Shown here in pieces: positions 1 to 8,368 of a stretch of 64,000 bases of DNA; position 1 is the stretch's first letter, and each line of letters begins with the position of its first letter. A program made the position numbers and the translations under genes. Source of the DNA: Streptomyces sp. NBC_00236 (lineage in GTDB: Bacteria > Actinomycetota > Actinomycetes > Streptomycetales > Streptomycetaceae); NCBI RefSeq assembly GCF_036195045.1, contig NZ_CP108100.1, positions 6,882,001 to 6,946,000 on the forward strand. The letters are read 5' to 3'. Below the pieces are notes generated by a model. The model was not told where the DNA came from. It made no database searches and saw only the letters and a program-made list of their open reading frames with translations.

Positions 1-2
1 GG

Positions 3-479
3 GTGTTCACCGTCCCGGCCGAGGACGCAGCCTACGAACTCACCATGACGACGTCGAAGGGCGGCCAGCCGGCCAAGGTGTGGAAGCGGTCCACCCGTAC
101 CGAGACGACCTGGAGGTTCCGCTCGCACCGTGACGAGAACGCCTACTCGCAGGGCATCCCATTGCTCTTCCCGGGCTACGACCTCCCGTCGGACGGCATG
201 AAGACCCTTGCGGCGAAGGACGGTCAGCAGATCGGCCTGAGCGTTTCGGGCCACGCCGGCTACACGCCCGGCACGGTCACGGCCGCCGAGGTCTCGTACT
301 CGTACGACGGCGGCGAGACCTGGACCGCGGCCACCACCGCTCAGCGCGGCGGCCGTTGGACCGCGACCGTGAACCACGCGGACGCGACCGGCAAGCCGGT
401 CACCCTGCGCACCGAACTGACGGACGCCAACGGCAACTCCGTCGTCCAGACCGTGACCGACGCCTACGCGGTGCGCTGA
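3..479 (+). CDS. C-terminal part of a subtilisin-like (S8) secreted protease, 5' truncated by window
   Basis: The reading frame is open from the left edge to a TGA at 477-479, so only the last ~158 residues are seen and the real start lies outside. The fragment has no catalytic residues. It resembles the C-terminal beta-rich tail of the complete S8 protease at 31547-35305: both have an STRT-x-T-x-W segment, an IPLL stretch, and a final Ig-like repeat with SYDGGETW here against SYDDGKTW there. This suggests paralogous exoproteases of the same architecture. The function as a peptidase is inferred from that relationship only. A strong terminator follows 17 bp after the stop. Confidence 0.75.
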   Translation: MFTVPAEDAAYELTMTTSKGGQPAKVWKRSTRTETTWRFRSHRDENAYSQGIPLLFPGYDLPSDGMKTLAAKDGQQIGLSVSGHAGYTPGTVTAAEVSYSYDGGETWTAATTAQRGGRWTATVNHADATGKPVTLRTELTDANGNSVVQTVTDAYAVR

Positions 480-496
480 CGGCGCGTCACCCGACC

Positions 497-549
497 GGTC
501 CGCCGGGCGTCCTTCCCGTGGGGGGTGGGGCCGCCCGGCGGACCTTTTT
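497..549 (+). terminator. Rho-independent terminator after the S8 protease fragment
   Basis: Perfect 13-bp inverted repeat GGTCCGCCGGGCG (497-509) and its complement (532-544), with a 22-nt loop, followed directly by five T residues at 545-549. The T run is unusual in such GC-rich DNA and marks this as a classical intrinsic terminator. Confidence 0.9.
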
Positions 550-619
550 CCGGACGGGACTCAGCCACTTTTTCCGGATGTCCCGTTTTCGCACGGCCCT
601 CGCGGTGGACAATAAGGGC

Positions 620-2314
620 ATGAGTCAGCAGGGGGAGAAGCCCGCCGCCCATGAGGACGACTGGTGGCGCAGGCTGTACGACGATTCCGCACCGGACACC
701 GGGGCGAGCCAGGCCGCCGACAGTCTCGACGACCGCTTCGACTCCGCGTCGGGCGCGGTGGGATCCGACGGCGGTGAGGTGTACGGGACCGCCGCCGCGG
801 TGCCCGAACCGAGGACGGCAGCCTCCGCGGTCACCCGAATGGCGGACCCGCCCGCGGCCCCGCCGTCCGAGGTGATCGCACGTGCTCCGTGGGAACCACC
901 GGCCGGCCCGGCACGGCCCCGCACCTTCGCGGGCCCGCCCCCGCCACCCCCCGCCCCCACTCCGGCCCCGGTCGCCCCTCCGCCCCCCGCCCCCACTCCC
1001 GCCCCGGTTGCTCCGCCGCCACCGCCGCCACCCCCGGCCCTCGCGCCGGAGCCCCAGCGGCCGCCCGCCGATCCCCGCATCGCCCAGAGCCTTCCGGTAC
1101 CGGCGGAGCCGGAGGCCGCGCCATCGGCCCCCGCCACGCCGCCCGCGCCTCCTGGGCCGCCGGTGCCCGCCGAGGCGCCCACCGTCGCGGTCCGGCCGCC
1201 CGTCGGGCCGGACCGGCCGGACGAGGCCGTGCCGCCGCTGCCCAGGCGCCCGGTCGTCGAGCGGACCCATGACACCGCGCCGGCCGAACCCGTCCCGGAA
1301 CCGGCCCCCGCCGCCGAGGCGCCGGCTCCGCGCCCGCCGGTCGTCCACGTGGGCGCCCGCCCGCCCACGTACGACGCCGAGCCCACCGCGCTGCCCGAGA
1401 GCGACCCGCGCGAACTGGACGGCCTCGTCGCCGACACCGTGCTCGACGGCGCCCGGTACGGCACGTACACCCTGCGTGCCGCCTCCGTGCGGGGCGACTC
1501 CGCCCGCTTCCGGGGCGAACCCCGGCGCGACGCGCTGCTGACCGCACGGTTCGGCACCGCGGAGAGTGCGCTCGTCCTGGTCGCCGTCGCGGGCGGTGCC
1601 CGGTCCTCCGAGAGCGGGCACCTGGCCGCGGCCGACGCCTGCCGCTGGATCGCCGAAGCCGTCGGACGCAGCCACGCCCGCCTCTCCGACGACATAAGGG
1701 CGGGCCGCCGGGGCGACCTCAAGTCCGGGCTCCACCGGCTGACCGACCGCGGTTACGGCAAGCTGCGTGCCCGCGCCGCCGAACTCGGCCGTGAACCGCA
1801 CGAGTACACGGTGGGGCTGCGCTGCCTCCTGCTGTCCGCCGACCCCGAATGCCGCACCCGGGTCTTCTTCGGAGTGGGCGGCGGCGGGCTCTTCCGGCTG
1901 CGGGACGGCAGCTGGCACGACCTCGAACCGCTCGTGCCGCGAACCGGCGCGCTCACCGGTGAGGCCGTGGTGGGCTTCGGGTCGCCGGTGCCCGAGAGCG
2001 GGCCCGGGGGCGACCGGCTGACCATGGACCTGGGGGTCACCACCGCCCCGCCCCCGTACATCGAGGACCCGGTCCCGCCGCCCGCCGAGCCGTTCCGCTT
2101 CCGTGCGTCGGTCGCCCGGCCGGGCGACACGCTGTTGCTGTGCACCCCGGGCCTCGCCGAGCCGTTGCGCGGCGAACCGGCGCTCGCCGCGGAACTCGCC
2201 GAGCGCTGGACACCGGCCGGTGCTCCCGGCCTCGGGGAGTTCCTGGCCGACACCCAGCTGCGGGTCAAGGGATACGCCGACGACCGGACGGCGGTCGGCG
2301 TCTGGGAGGCGTAA
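620..2314 (+). CDS. Proline-rich PP2C-like (probably catalytically degenerate) protein
   Basis: A 564-residue cytosolic-type protein. Residues ~1-60 are acidic, ~90-250 are an extremely Pro/Ala-rich linker, and ~260-560 resemble a PP2C (PPM) serine/threonine phosphatase fold, with the typical final strand-turn GDTLLLC. PPM enzymes need metal-binding Asp in DGMGG-like and SDGL motifs. Here the matching stretches read VAVAGGARSSESGH and TPGL, so key acids are missing and phosphatase activity is doubtful. The ATG at 620 was chosen because the protein then starts MSQQGEK with an acidic N-terminus; there is no good Shine-Dalgarno site, only AAGGG too close to the start. Another ATG lies at 578. 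It may be a binding or regulatory pseudophosphatase. Confidence 0.7.
   Translation: MSQQGEKPAAHEDDWWRRLYDDSAPDTGASQAADSLDDRFDSASGAVGSDGGEVYGTAAAVPEPRTAASAVTRMADPPAAPPSEVIARAPWEPPAGPARPRTFAGPPPPPPAPTPAPVAPPPPAPTPAPVAPPPPPPPPALAPEPQRPPADPRIAQSLPVPAEPEAAPSAPATPPAPPGPPVPAEAPTVAVRPPVGPDRPDEAVPPLPRRPVVERTHDTAPAEPVPEPAPAAEAPAPRPPVVHVGARPPTYDAEPTALPESDPRELDGLVADTVLDGARYGTYTLRAASVRGDSARFRGEPRRDALLTARFGTAESALVLVAVAGGARSSESGHLAAADACRWIAEAVGRSHARLSDDIRAGRRGDLKSGLHRLTDRGYGKLRARAAELGREPHEYTVGLRCLLLSADPECRTRVFFGVGGGGLFRLRDGSWHDLEPLVPRTGALTGEAVVGFGSPVPESGPGGDRLTMDLGVTTAPPPYIEDPVPPPAEPFRFRASVARPGDTLLLCTPGLAEPLRGEPALAAELAERWTPAGAPGLGEFLADTQLRVKGYADDRTAVGVWEA
950..1021 (+). repeat. 36-bp tandem repeat in the proline-rich linker
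   Basis: Two adjacent 36-bp near-identical units (950-985 and 986-1021) encode two copies of the 12-residue APTPAPVAPPPP segment of the PP2C-like protein. This looks like a recent slippage duplication extending the linker. Confidence 0.75.
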
Positions 2315-2427
2315 CCGCCCGGGTCATGGGTTGATGGACTCCGGAGAACCCGTCCGGCGGGGGTTTCGCGCCCCGGGATCCGGACAGCCGATCGTGCACG
2401 GAGCACAGGCAGAGGGAGTGCGCACCC

Positions 2428-4170
2428 ATGGCCAAGCAGAACGTGTCGGAGCAGTTCGTCGACATCCTCGCCCGGGCGGGCGTCAAACGCCTCTACGGGG
2501 TGGTCGGCGACAGTCTCAACCCGGTCGTCGACGCGATCCGCCGCAACCCCGACGTCGACTGGATCCAGGTACGGCACGAGGAGACGGCCGCGTTCGCCGC
2601 GGGTGCCGAGGCGCAGATCACCGGCGAGCTGGCGGCCTGCGCCGGATCGTGCGGACCCGGCAACCTGCACCTCATCAACGGCCTCTACGACGCCCACCGC
2701 TCCATGGCCCCCGTCCTCGCGCTCGCCTCGCACATTCCGTCGAGCGAGATCGGCCTCGGCTACTTCCAGGAGACTCATCCGGAGCTGCTCTTCCAGGAGT
2801 GCAGCCACTACAACGAGATGATCTCCAACCCGCAGCAGATGCCGCGGCTGCTGCAGACGGCGATCCAGCACGCGATCGGCCGGGGCGGCGTCGCCGTCGT
2901 CTCGATGCCGGGCGACGTCGCCTCTCAGCCCGCGCCGGAGAAGTCCGTCGAGCACGCCCTGGTCACCTCGCGGCCCACCGTGCGCCCGGGTGACGCGGAG
3001 ATCGAGAAGCTCTGCCGGATGGTCGACGAGGCCAAACGGGTGACGCTGTTCTGCGGCAGCGGCACAGCGGGCGCGCACGCCGAAGTGATGGAGTTCGCCG
3101 AGCGGGTGAAGGCCCCGGTGGGCCACGCGCTGCGCGGCAAGGAGTGGATCCAGTACGACAACCCGTACGACGTCGGCATGAGCGGGCTGCTCGGCTACGG
3201 CGCCGCGTACGAGGCCACGAACGAGTGCGATCTGCTGATCCTGCTCGGCACGGACTTCCCGTACAACGCCTTCCTCCCCACCGACGTGAAGATCGTCCAG
3301 GTCGATGTGCGCCCCGAACACCTGGGCCGCCGCTCCAAGCTCGATCTCGCGGTCTGGGGCGATGTCCGCGAGACACTGCGCTGTCTGACGCCGCGGGTGA
3401 AGGCCAAGAGCGACCGCAAGTTCCTCGACCGGATGCTCAAGAAGCACGCCGACGCGCTGGAGGGTGTGATCAGCGCGTACACCCGCAAGGTCGACAAGCA
3501 CGTACCGATCCATCCGGAGTACGTCGCCTCTGTCCTCGACGAACTCGCCGACGAGGACGCGGTGTTCACCGTCGACACCGGCATGTGCAACGTCTGGGCG
3601 GCGCGCTATCTGACGCCGAACGGCAAGCGGAGGGTGATCGGTTCGTTCAGCCACGGCTCGATGGCGAACGCGCTGCCGCAGGCCATCGGCGCCCAGTTCA
3701 CCGACCGGAACCGGCAGGTCGTGTCGATGTCCGGGGACGGCGGATTCACGATGCTGATGGGGGACTTCCTGACCCTCGTCCAGTACGACCTGCCGGTGAA
3801 GGTCGTTCTGTTCAACAACTCCTCGCTGGGCATGGTCGAGCTGGAGATGCTGGTCGCCGGGCTGCCGTCGTTCGGTACGACCAACAAGAACCCGGACTTC
3901 GCGGCCGTCGCGCGGGCCTCGGGGGCGTACGGCGTCCGCGTCGAGAAGCCCAAGCAGCTGGAGAGCGCCCTCAAGGACGCCTTCAAGCACAAGGGTCCGG
4001 CCCTCGTCGACATCGTCACCGACCCGAACGCGCTCTCCATCCCGCCGAAGATCAGCGCCGAGATGGTGACCGGCTTCGCGCTCTCCGCCAGCAAGATCGT
4101 GCTGGACGGCGGCGTGGGCCGGATGGTCCAGATGGCCCGGTCCAACCTGCGCAACGTGCCCCGTCCCTAG
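2428..4170 (+). CDS. poxB: Pyruvate dehydrogenase (quinone) / pyruvate oxidase
   Basis: A thiamine-diphosphate enzyme of the PoxB family, 580 residues against 572 in E. coli. PoxB decarboxylates pyruvate to acetate and CO2 and passes electrons through FAD to the quinone pool at the membrane. Visible features are the N-terminal pyrimidine-binding domain with catalytic Glu in RHEETAAFAAGAE (E51), a central FAD-type domain around residues 190-330, and the C-terminal TPP motif starting GDGGF (from ~436) and ending in VVLFNN. The ATG at 2428 follows a GAGGGAG-type ribosome site. It stands alone and ends at a terminator, so it is not part of the hydroxyproline genes downstream. Other TPP enzymes such as acetolactate synthase are less likely given the PoxB-like sequence throughout. 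Confidence 0.9.
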   Translation: MAKQNVSEQFVDILARAGVKRLYGVVGDSLNPVVDAIRRNPDVDWIQVRHEETAAFAAGAEAQITGELAACAGSCGPGNLHLINGLYDAHRSMAPVLALASHIPSSEIGLGYFQETHPELLFQECSHYNEMISNPQQMPRLLQTAIQHAIGRGGVAVVSMPGDVASQPAPEKSVEHALVTSRPTVRPGDAEIEKLCRMVDEAKRVTLFCGSGTAGAHAEVMEFAERVKAPVGHALRGKEWIQYDNPYDVGMSGLLGYGAAYEATNECDLLILLGTDFPYNAFLPTDVKIVQVDVRPEHLGRRSKLDLAVWGDVRETLRCLTPRVKAKSDRKFLDRMLKKHADALEGVISAYTRKVDKHVPIHPEYVASVLDELADEDAVFTVDTGMCNVWAARYLTPNGKRRVIGSFSHGSMANALPQAIGAQFTDRNRQVVSMSGDGGFTMLMGDFLTLVQYDLPVKVVLFNNSSLGMVELEMLVAGLPSFGTTNKNPDFAAVARASGAYGVRVEKPKQLESALKDAFKHKGPALVDIVTDPNALSIPPKISAEMVTGFALSASKIVLDGGVGRMVQMARSNLRNVPRP

Positions 4171-4191
4171 AAGCCGGGACAGATAGCTGAC

Positions 4192-4221
4192 GGGGCGTCA
4201 AGGGAAGGTCTTTGACGCCCC
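4192..4221 (+). terminator. Stem-loop terminator of poxB
   Basis: Perfect 10-bp arms GGGGCGTCAA (4192-4201) and TTGACGCCCC (4212-4221) with a 10-nt loop, 21 bp after the poxB stop. It separates poxB from the promoter of the next gene. Confidence 0.75.
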
Positions 4222-4222
4222 C

Positions 4223-4251
4223 TTGGCGCGCACAGAGCAATGTGACATATT
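4223..4251 (+). promoter_or_regulatory. Predicted leaderless promoter of the hydroxyproline catabolic genes
   Basis: A -35-like TTGGCG (4223-4228) and a -10-like CATATT (4246-4251) are separated by 17 bp. The expected start of transcription falls at about 4258, exactly the GTG start codon. No Shine-Dalgarno sequence precedes that GTG, which fits a leaderless mRNA. Confidence 0.55.
4240..4248. promoter_or_regulatory. Putative GntR-type operator, site A
   Basis: The palindrome ATGTGACAT (ATGT-N-ACAT) overlaps the predicted -10 element of the first catabolic gene. Related sites lie at 9393-9401 (regulator promoter) and 11758-11766 (peptidase/collagenase intergenic region). The position would fit repression by the GntR protein at 9440-10108. 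Confidence 0.55.
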
Positions 4252-4257
4252 ACTGGC

Positions 4258-5433
4258 GTGTTCACGAGACAGCCTTTGGACGTGGTCGTCGTCGGCGCCG
4301 GAGTGGTCGGTGCCGCCTGCGCGTACTACGCCGCCCGGTCCGGACTTGTCGTCGCGGTGGTGGACGGCGGACCGGTCGCCGGCGGCACCACCGGAGCGGG
4401 GGAGGGCAACCTCCTGGTCTCCGACAAGGTGCCGGGCCCGGAGCTTGACCTGGCGCTCCTGTCCGCCGCGCTCTGGCGCGAGCTGGCGCACGAGCTGCCC
4501 GACGCCATCGAGTTCGAGCAGAAGGGCGGCCTGGTCGTCGCGGCGAGCCCCGAGTCGCTGGCCACCCTGACCGCGACCGCCTCCGGACAGCTGGCAGCAG
4601 GGGTGCGGGCCACCGCCGTGGCGGCGGACGAACTGCGCTCACTCGAACCGCACTTGGCGCCCGGCCTCGCCGGCGGCTTCCTCTACCCGCAGGATGCCCA
4701 GGTCCAGCCGGCCCTGGCGGCGGCCCACCTCGTCCGCGCGGCCCGTGATGCCGGAGCGAGCCTCCACCCCGGGCAGGCGGTCACGGCCGTGCTGAGAGGA
4801 CCGACCGGCGCGGTGCGCGGCGTACGCACCGCCGCGGGCGATCTGCTCGCCCCGGCGGTGGTCAACGCGACGGGCGTACGGGGCGGCGAACTGGCGGCCC
4901 TGGCGGGCGTGGAACTGCCCGTGCTTCCCCGACGCGGCTTCGTCCTGGTGACCGAGCCGCTGCCCCGGCTGATCCGGCACAAGGTGTACGCGGCGGAGTA
5001 CGTGGCCGACGTGTCGAGCGCGTCGGCCGCCCTGCAGACCTCACCCGTGGTGGAGGGCACCCCGGCAGGGCCCGTTCTCATCGGCGCCAGCCGCGAACGG
5101 GTGGGATTCGACCGGACGTTGTCCGTTCCGGTGGTCAGCCGGCTGGCCGCGGCGGCGGCCGCGCTCTTCCCGGTACTGGCCGATGCCCGGGTGCTGCGGA
5201 CCTACCACGGCTTCCGCCCCTACCTGCCCGACCACCTCCCCGCGATCGGGCCCGACCAACGGGTGCCCGGCCTCTTCCACGCCTGCGGTCACGAGGGCGC
5301 GGGGATCGGACTCGCACCCGCCACCGCCGTGCTGGTCACCGCCGCGATCCGGGAGGAGGAACCCGCCCTGGACCCGGAGCCGTTCCGCCCGGACCGGTTC
5401 GACGCGGCGTCCCGCCCCGGCCCCGGCGGCTGA
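4258..5433 (+). CDS. FAD-dependent D-amino-acid-type dehydrogenase, likely D-hydroxyproline dehydrogenase catalytic subunit
   Basis: 391 residues of the DAO/DadA family, with the Rossmann FAD motif VVVVGAGVVGAACAYY at residues 9-24 and a C-terminal substrate and FAD segment containing HACGHEGAGIG. With the two following genes it matches the three-part cis-4-hydroxy-D-proline dehydrogenases, related to HcnABC and octopine/nopaline oxidases, which oxidise D-hydroxyproline to pyrroline-4-hydroxy-2-carboxylate and pass electrons to the respiratory chain. The GTG at 4258 was chosen because the FAD-binding strand starts eight residues later and no ribosome site is present upstream. The predicted promoter makes this transcript leaderless. 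Glycine or sarcosine oxidase would be alternatives, but the neighbours point to hydroxyproline. Confidence 0.8.
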   Translation: MFTRQPLDVVVVGAGVVGAACAYYAARSGLVVAVVDGGPVAGGTTGAGEGNLLVSDKVPGPELDLALLSAALWRELAHELPDAIEFEQKGGLVVAASPESLATLTATASGQLAAGVRATAVAADELRSLEPHLAPGLAGGFLYPQDAQVQPALAAAHLVRAARDAGASLHPGQAVTAVLRGPTGAVRGVRTAAGDLLAPAVVNATGVRGGELAALAGVELPVLPRRGFVLVTEPLPRLIRHKVYAAEYVADVSSASAALQTSPVVEGTPAGPVLIGASRERVGFDRTLSVPVVSRLAAAAAALFPVLADARVLRTYHGFRPYLPDHLPAIGPDQRVPGLFHACGHEGAGIGLAPATAVLVTAAIREEEPALDPEPFRPDRFDAASRPGPGG

Positions 5434-5515
5434 GGCCGCCGCTGTGATGCCGTACGCCCCCGAGATGCCCGCTGACGGTCCGGAACGACCGACCGCCGAC
5501 TGAGCAGGAGCCCTG

Positions 5516-5854
5516 GTGAGACGTCCCCGCACACGCACGGCCGGACGGACCCCGGCCGCCCTGGCCGGAGCCGGTCCCGGCCCCGCGTTCGAGATCATCT
5601 TCGACGGACAACCGGTCCGGGCCCTGCCCGGCCAGAGCATCGCGGCCGCCCTCTGGGCCGCCTCCGTCCTCACCTGGCGCACCACCCGGGTGAACGGACG
5701 GCCGCGCGGCGCCTTCTGCGGGATCGGCTCCTGCTTCGACTGCCTGGCCACGGTCAACGGGCAGCCCAACCGACGGGCCTGCCTGCTCCCCGCCCGTCCC
5801 GGCGACATCGTCACCCCGCAGGAAGGGGACGGACATGCCGGCCCCGTCCGCTGA
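5516..5854 (+). CDS. Small [2Fe-2S] subunit of the D-hydroxyproline dehydrogenase (HcnA-like)
   Basis: 112 residues with a ferredoxin-like domain. The fold begins FEIIFDGQPVRALPG and holds the Cys cluster FCGIGSCFDC plus a later Cys in RRACLLPA, as in the gamma/HcnA-type subunits that carry electrons between the two flavoproteins. The GTG at 5516 follows GCAGGAG at an ideal distance. Its 3' end overlaps the next gene by 20 bp, so translation is probably coupled. The first ~25 residues are basic and low in complexity and may be dispensable. Confidence 0.8.
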   Translation: MRRPRTRTAGRTPAALAGAGPGPAFEIIFDGQPVRALPGQSIAAALWAASVLTWRTTRVNGRPRGAFCGIGSCFDCLATVNGQPNRRACLLPARPGDIVTPQEGDGHAGPVR

Positions 5855-7289
5855 CCGGCCCGCCGCCCGGCCGGAGCGCACCGAACTCGCCGTCGTGGGC
5901 GCCGGACCCGCAGGTCTTGCCGCCGCCGTCACCGCGGCCGACGGCGGACTCGACGTGGTCCTGCTCGACGCCGCGGACGCACCGGGTGGCCAGTACTACC
6001 GCGCCCCCGCGCCCGGCCTCGGCGCCACCCGCCCCGAAGCGCTGCACCACGGCTGGGCGGAGTTCGCCGCGCTCACCGCGCGGCTCGACCGCCACCGCAC
6101 GGCGGGCCGGATCCGCCACCTCACCGGACACCATGTCTGGGCCGTCGAGCGGAGCGGGGCGGACTGGACCCTGCACGCGGTCACCGGGCCCGACGGACGC
6201 GACGGAGCCACCGCCCTCGACGCACGCCGCCTGCTGATCGCGGCCGGCTCCCACGAGCGCCAACTCCCGTTCCCGGGCTGGACCCTGCCCGGTGTCGTCG
6301 GAGCGGCCGGGGCACAGGCCATGCTGAAGTCGGGCCTGGTGCTGCCGGGCCGCCGCATCGTCGTCGCCGGCAGCGGACCCCTGCTGCAGGCCGTCGCCGT
6401 CTCCCTCGCCAGGGCGGGCGCCCGGGTCCCCGCCCTGATCGAGGCCTCCGGCTACGGGGCGTACGGGCGGTCACCACTGGTGCTGGCCGCCAACCCCGGC
6501 CGGCTCGCGGAGGGCGCCCGCCATGGCGCCGCGCTGGCCCGCCACCGGATCCGGCCGCTGACGCACCGGGCGGTCACTGCCGTGCACGGCACCGACCGGG
6601 TGGAGGGTGTCACGGTCAGCCGGCTGGACCGCGACTGGCGCCCGCTGCCCGGGACCGGGCGCCGCATCGACTGCGACGTCCTGGCCGTCGGGCACGGTCT
6701 GGTGCCCCAACTCGACCTCGCGGTGGGGATCGGCTGCACCACCCGGTGCGGCGCGGACGGTTCGGCAGCGCTGGAGCTCGACGACGAACTGCGCACCACC
6801 GTGCCCGGAGTCTGGGCCGCCGGCGAGACCGGCGGCATCGGCGGCGTCCGTCTCGCCCTGACCGAGGGCGAACTGGCCGCCCGCTCCGTGATCGCGGACG
6901 CCCGCGGCGGCCCGGGCTCGGCCCGTACGGCGGCGCTGCTCCGGTCCCGGAACCGGATGCGCGCGTTCGCCGCACTCATGGGCGCCGTCCACCGTCCCGG
7001 GCCGGGCTGGACCGACTGGACGGCGGCCGACACCGAGGTCTGCCGGTGCGAGGAGGTCACCACGGGCGCGATCCGCACCGCCGTCGGGGAACTCGGCGCC
7101 GGGGACAGCCGCACGGTCAAGCTCCTCACCCGGGCCGGAATGGGCTGGTGCCAGGGCCGGACCTGCGGTTTCGCCGTGCGGGAACTCGCCGGCTGCGCCG
7201 CCGACACCGGGGCGCCCGCTCGCCGGCCGCTCGCCTGCCCGGTCCCCCTGTCCGTACTCGCCCGTGCCGACCGCCCCGAGGACACGTGA
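5835..7289 (+). CDS. NAD(P)/FAD-dependent oxidoreductase subunit with C-terminal BFD-like [2Fe-2S] domain
   Basis: 484 residues of the HcnB/SoxA-alpha type. An N-terminal FAD motif AVVGAGPAGLAAAV lies at ~19-32, and a second dinucleotide motif VVAGSGPLLQAVAV is central. The C-terminal iron-sulfur domain has Cys in VCRCEEVTTG and WCQGRTCG. It is the alpha/beta partner of the dehydrogenase encoded by the two preceding genes and probably reoxidises the flavin subunit. ATG at 5835 follows GGAAGGGGA. It ends 65 bp before the DHDPS-family gene. On its own it could be called a sarcosine-oxidase-alpha-like protein. Confidence 0.8.
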   Translation: MPAPSADRPAARPERTELAVVGAGPAGLAAAVTAADGGLDVVLLDAADAPGGQYYRAPAPGLGATRPEALHHGWAEFAALTARLDRHRTAGRIRHLTGHHVWAVERSGADWTLHAVTGPDGRDGATALDARRLLIAAGSHERQLPFPGWTLPGVVGAAGAQAMLKSGLVLPGRRIVVAGSGPLLQAVAVSLARAGARVPALIEASGYGAYGRSPLVLAANPGRLAEGARHGAALARHRIRPLTHRAVTAVHGTDRVEGVTVSRLDRDWRPLPGTGRRIDCDVLAVGHGLVPQLDLAVGIGCTTRCGADGSAALELDDELRTTVPGVWAAGETGGIGGVRLALTEGELAARSVIADARGGPGSARTAALLRSRNRMRAFAALMGAVHRPGPGWTDWTAADTEVCRCEEVTTGAIRTAVGELGAGDSRTVKLLTRAGMGWCQGRTCGFAVRELAGCAADTGAPARRPLACPVPLSVLARADRPEDT

Positions 7290-7354
7290 GCACGCGCGAC
7301 GCGCCCACACCATCGCCCTCCTCTTCCCCTCGCCGCATCTCTCAAGGAGTCTTC

Positions 7355-8263
7355 ATGTCCACGAACACCCCTGCACGCACCAGCCCCTGGCGGGGCGTCA
7401 TGGTCGCCACTCCGCTCACCCTGCGCGAGGACCGGTCCATCGACTTCGACGCGTACGCCGCACATGTGCACGACCTCGTTGCCGCAGGCTGCGACGGGGT
7501 GGTGCCCAACGGCTCACTGGGGGAGTACCAGACGCTCACGGACCAGGAGCGTGACCAGGTCGTGCGCGTCGCGGTCGAGGCGGCCGGGGACGGGGCCAGG
7601 GTGATGCCGGGCGTCTCCGCGTACGACAGCACCCAGTCGCGGCGCCGCGCCGAGCAGGCCGCCGAGGCGGGCGCCGGCTCCGTCCTGTTGCTGCCGCCCA
7701 ACGGATACGCCTGCGACGACACGGCGGTCCGCGCGCACTACGCGGAGGTCGCGTCGGCGGGCCTGCCGGTCGTCGCGTACAACAACCCGTACGACACCAA
7801 GGTGGACCTGACGCCGCGGCTGCTCGCCCAGCTCCACGCGGAGGGTTCGGTCGTCGCCGTCAAGGAGTTCAGCGGCGACGTCCGCAGGGCCTACGAGATC
7901 GCCGAGGAGGCACCGGGGCTCGACCTCCTGGTCGGCGCCGACGACGTGCTGCTGGAGCTCGCGCTCGCCGGGGCCGTCGGCTGGATCGCGGGCTGCCCCA
8001 ACATGCTGCCCGCCGGCTGTGTCGCGCTGTACCGGGCCGCCGTGTCCGGGGACCTGGAGACGGCGCTGCCGCTGTACCGGCGGCTGCACCCGCTGCTGCG
8101 CTGGGACTCCAAGCCGGAGTTCGTCCAGGCCATCAAGGCGTCGATGGACATCGTCGGCCGGCACGGCGGCCCCACCCGGCCGCCGCGCACACCGCTCGAC
8201 GCCGCTTCCCTGGCCGCCGTGCGCGCGGCCACCGAGAAGGCCCTCGCCGAGGGCCTCGACTGA
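7355..8263 (+). CDS. DHDPS/NAL-family lyase, likely 1-pyrroline-4-hydroxy-2-carboxylate deaminase
   Basis: 302 residues, a TIM-barrel class I aldolase of the dihydrodipicolinate synthase family. Visible are the substrate loop NGSLGEYQTL, the conserved VVAYNNPY tyrosine segment and the Schiff-base lysine in VVAVKEFSGD (K170). In hydroxyproline catabolism this family deaminates and opens pyrroline-4-hydroxy-2-carboxylate to 2-oxoglutarate semialdehyde. ATG at 7355 is preceded by CAAGGAG (7343-7349). Family members also act in lysine synthesis and sugar-acid degradation; the neighbours decide for hydroxyproline. Confidence 0.8.
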   Translation: MSTNTPARTSPWRGVMVATPLTLREDRSIDFDAYAAHVHDLVAAGCDGVVPNGSLGEYQTLTDQERDQVVRVAVEAAGDGARVMPGVSAYDSTQSRRRAEQAAEAGAGSVLLLPPNGYACDDTAVRAHYAEVASAGLPVVAYNNPYDTKVDLTPRLLAQLHAEGSVVAVKEFSGDVRRAYEIAEEAPGLDLLVGADDVLLELALAGAVGWIAGCPNMLPAGCVALYRAAVSGDLETALPLYRRLHPLLRWDSKPEFVQAIKASMDIVGRHGGPTRPPRTPLDAASLAAVRAATEKALAEGLD

Positions 8264-8368
8264 ACCACTCGCAGTGCCCGTCCGAACCTCCCGCACCACC
8301 CATCGCCACAGCAGACACCGGCCGGCCGGAGCGTCGTCCCGGACCGGCCGGACGACCGAGGGGGACCC

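Noticed and set aside
2428..5433. poxB as first gene of the hydroxyproline operon
   Set aside because: A 10-bp-arm terminator at 4192-4221 and a separate promoter at 4223-4251 lie between the genes.
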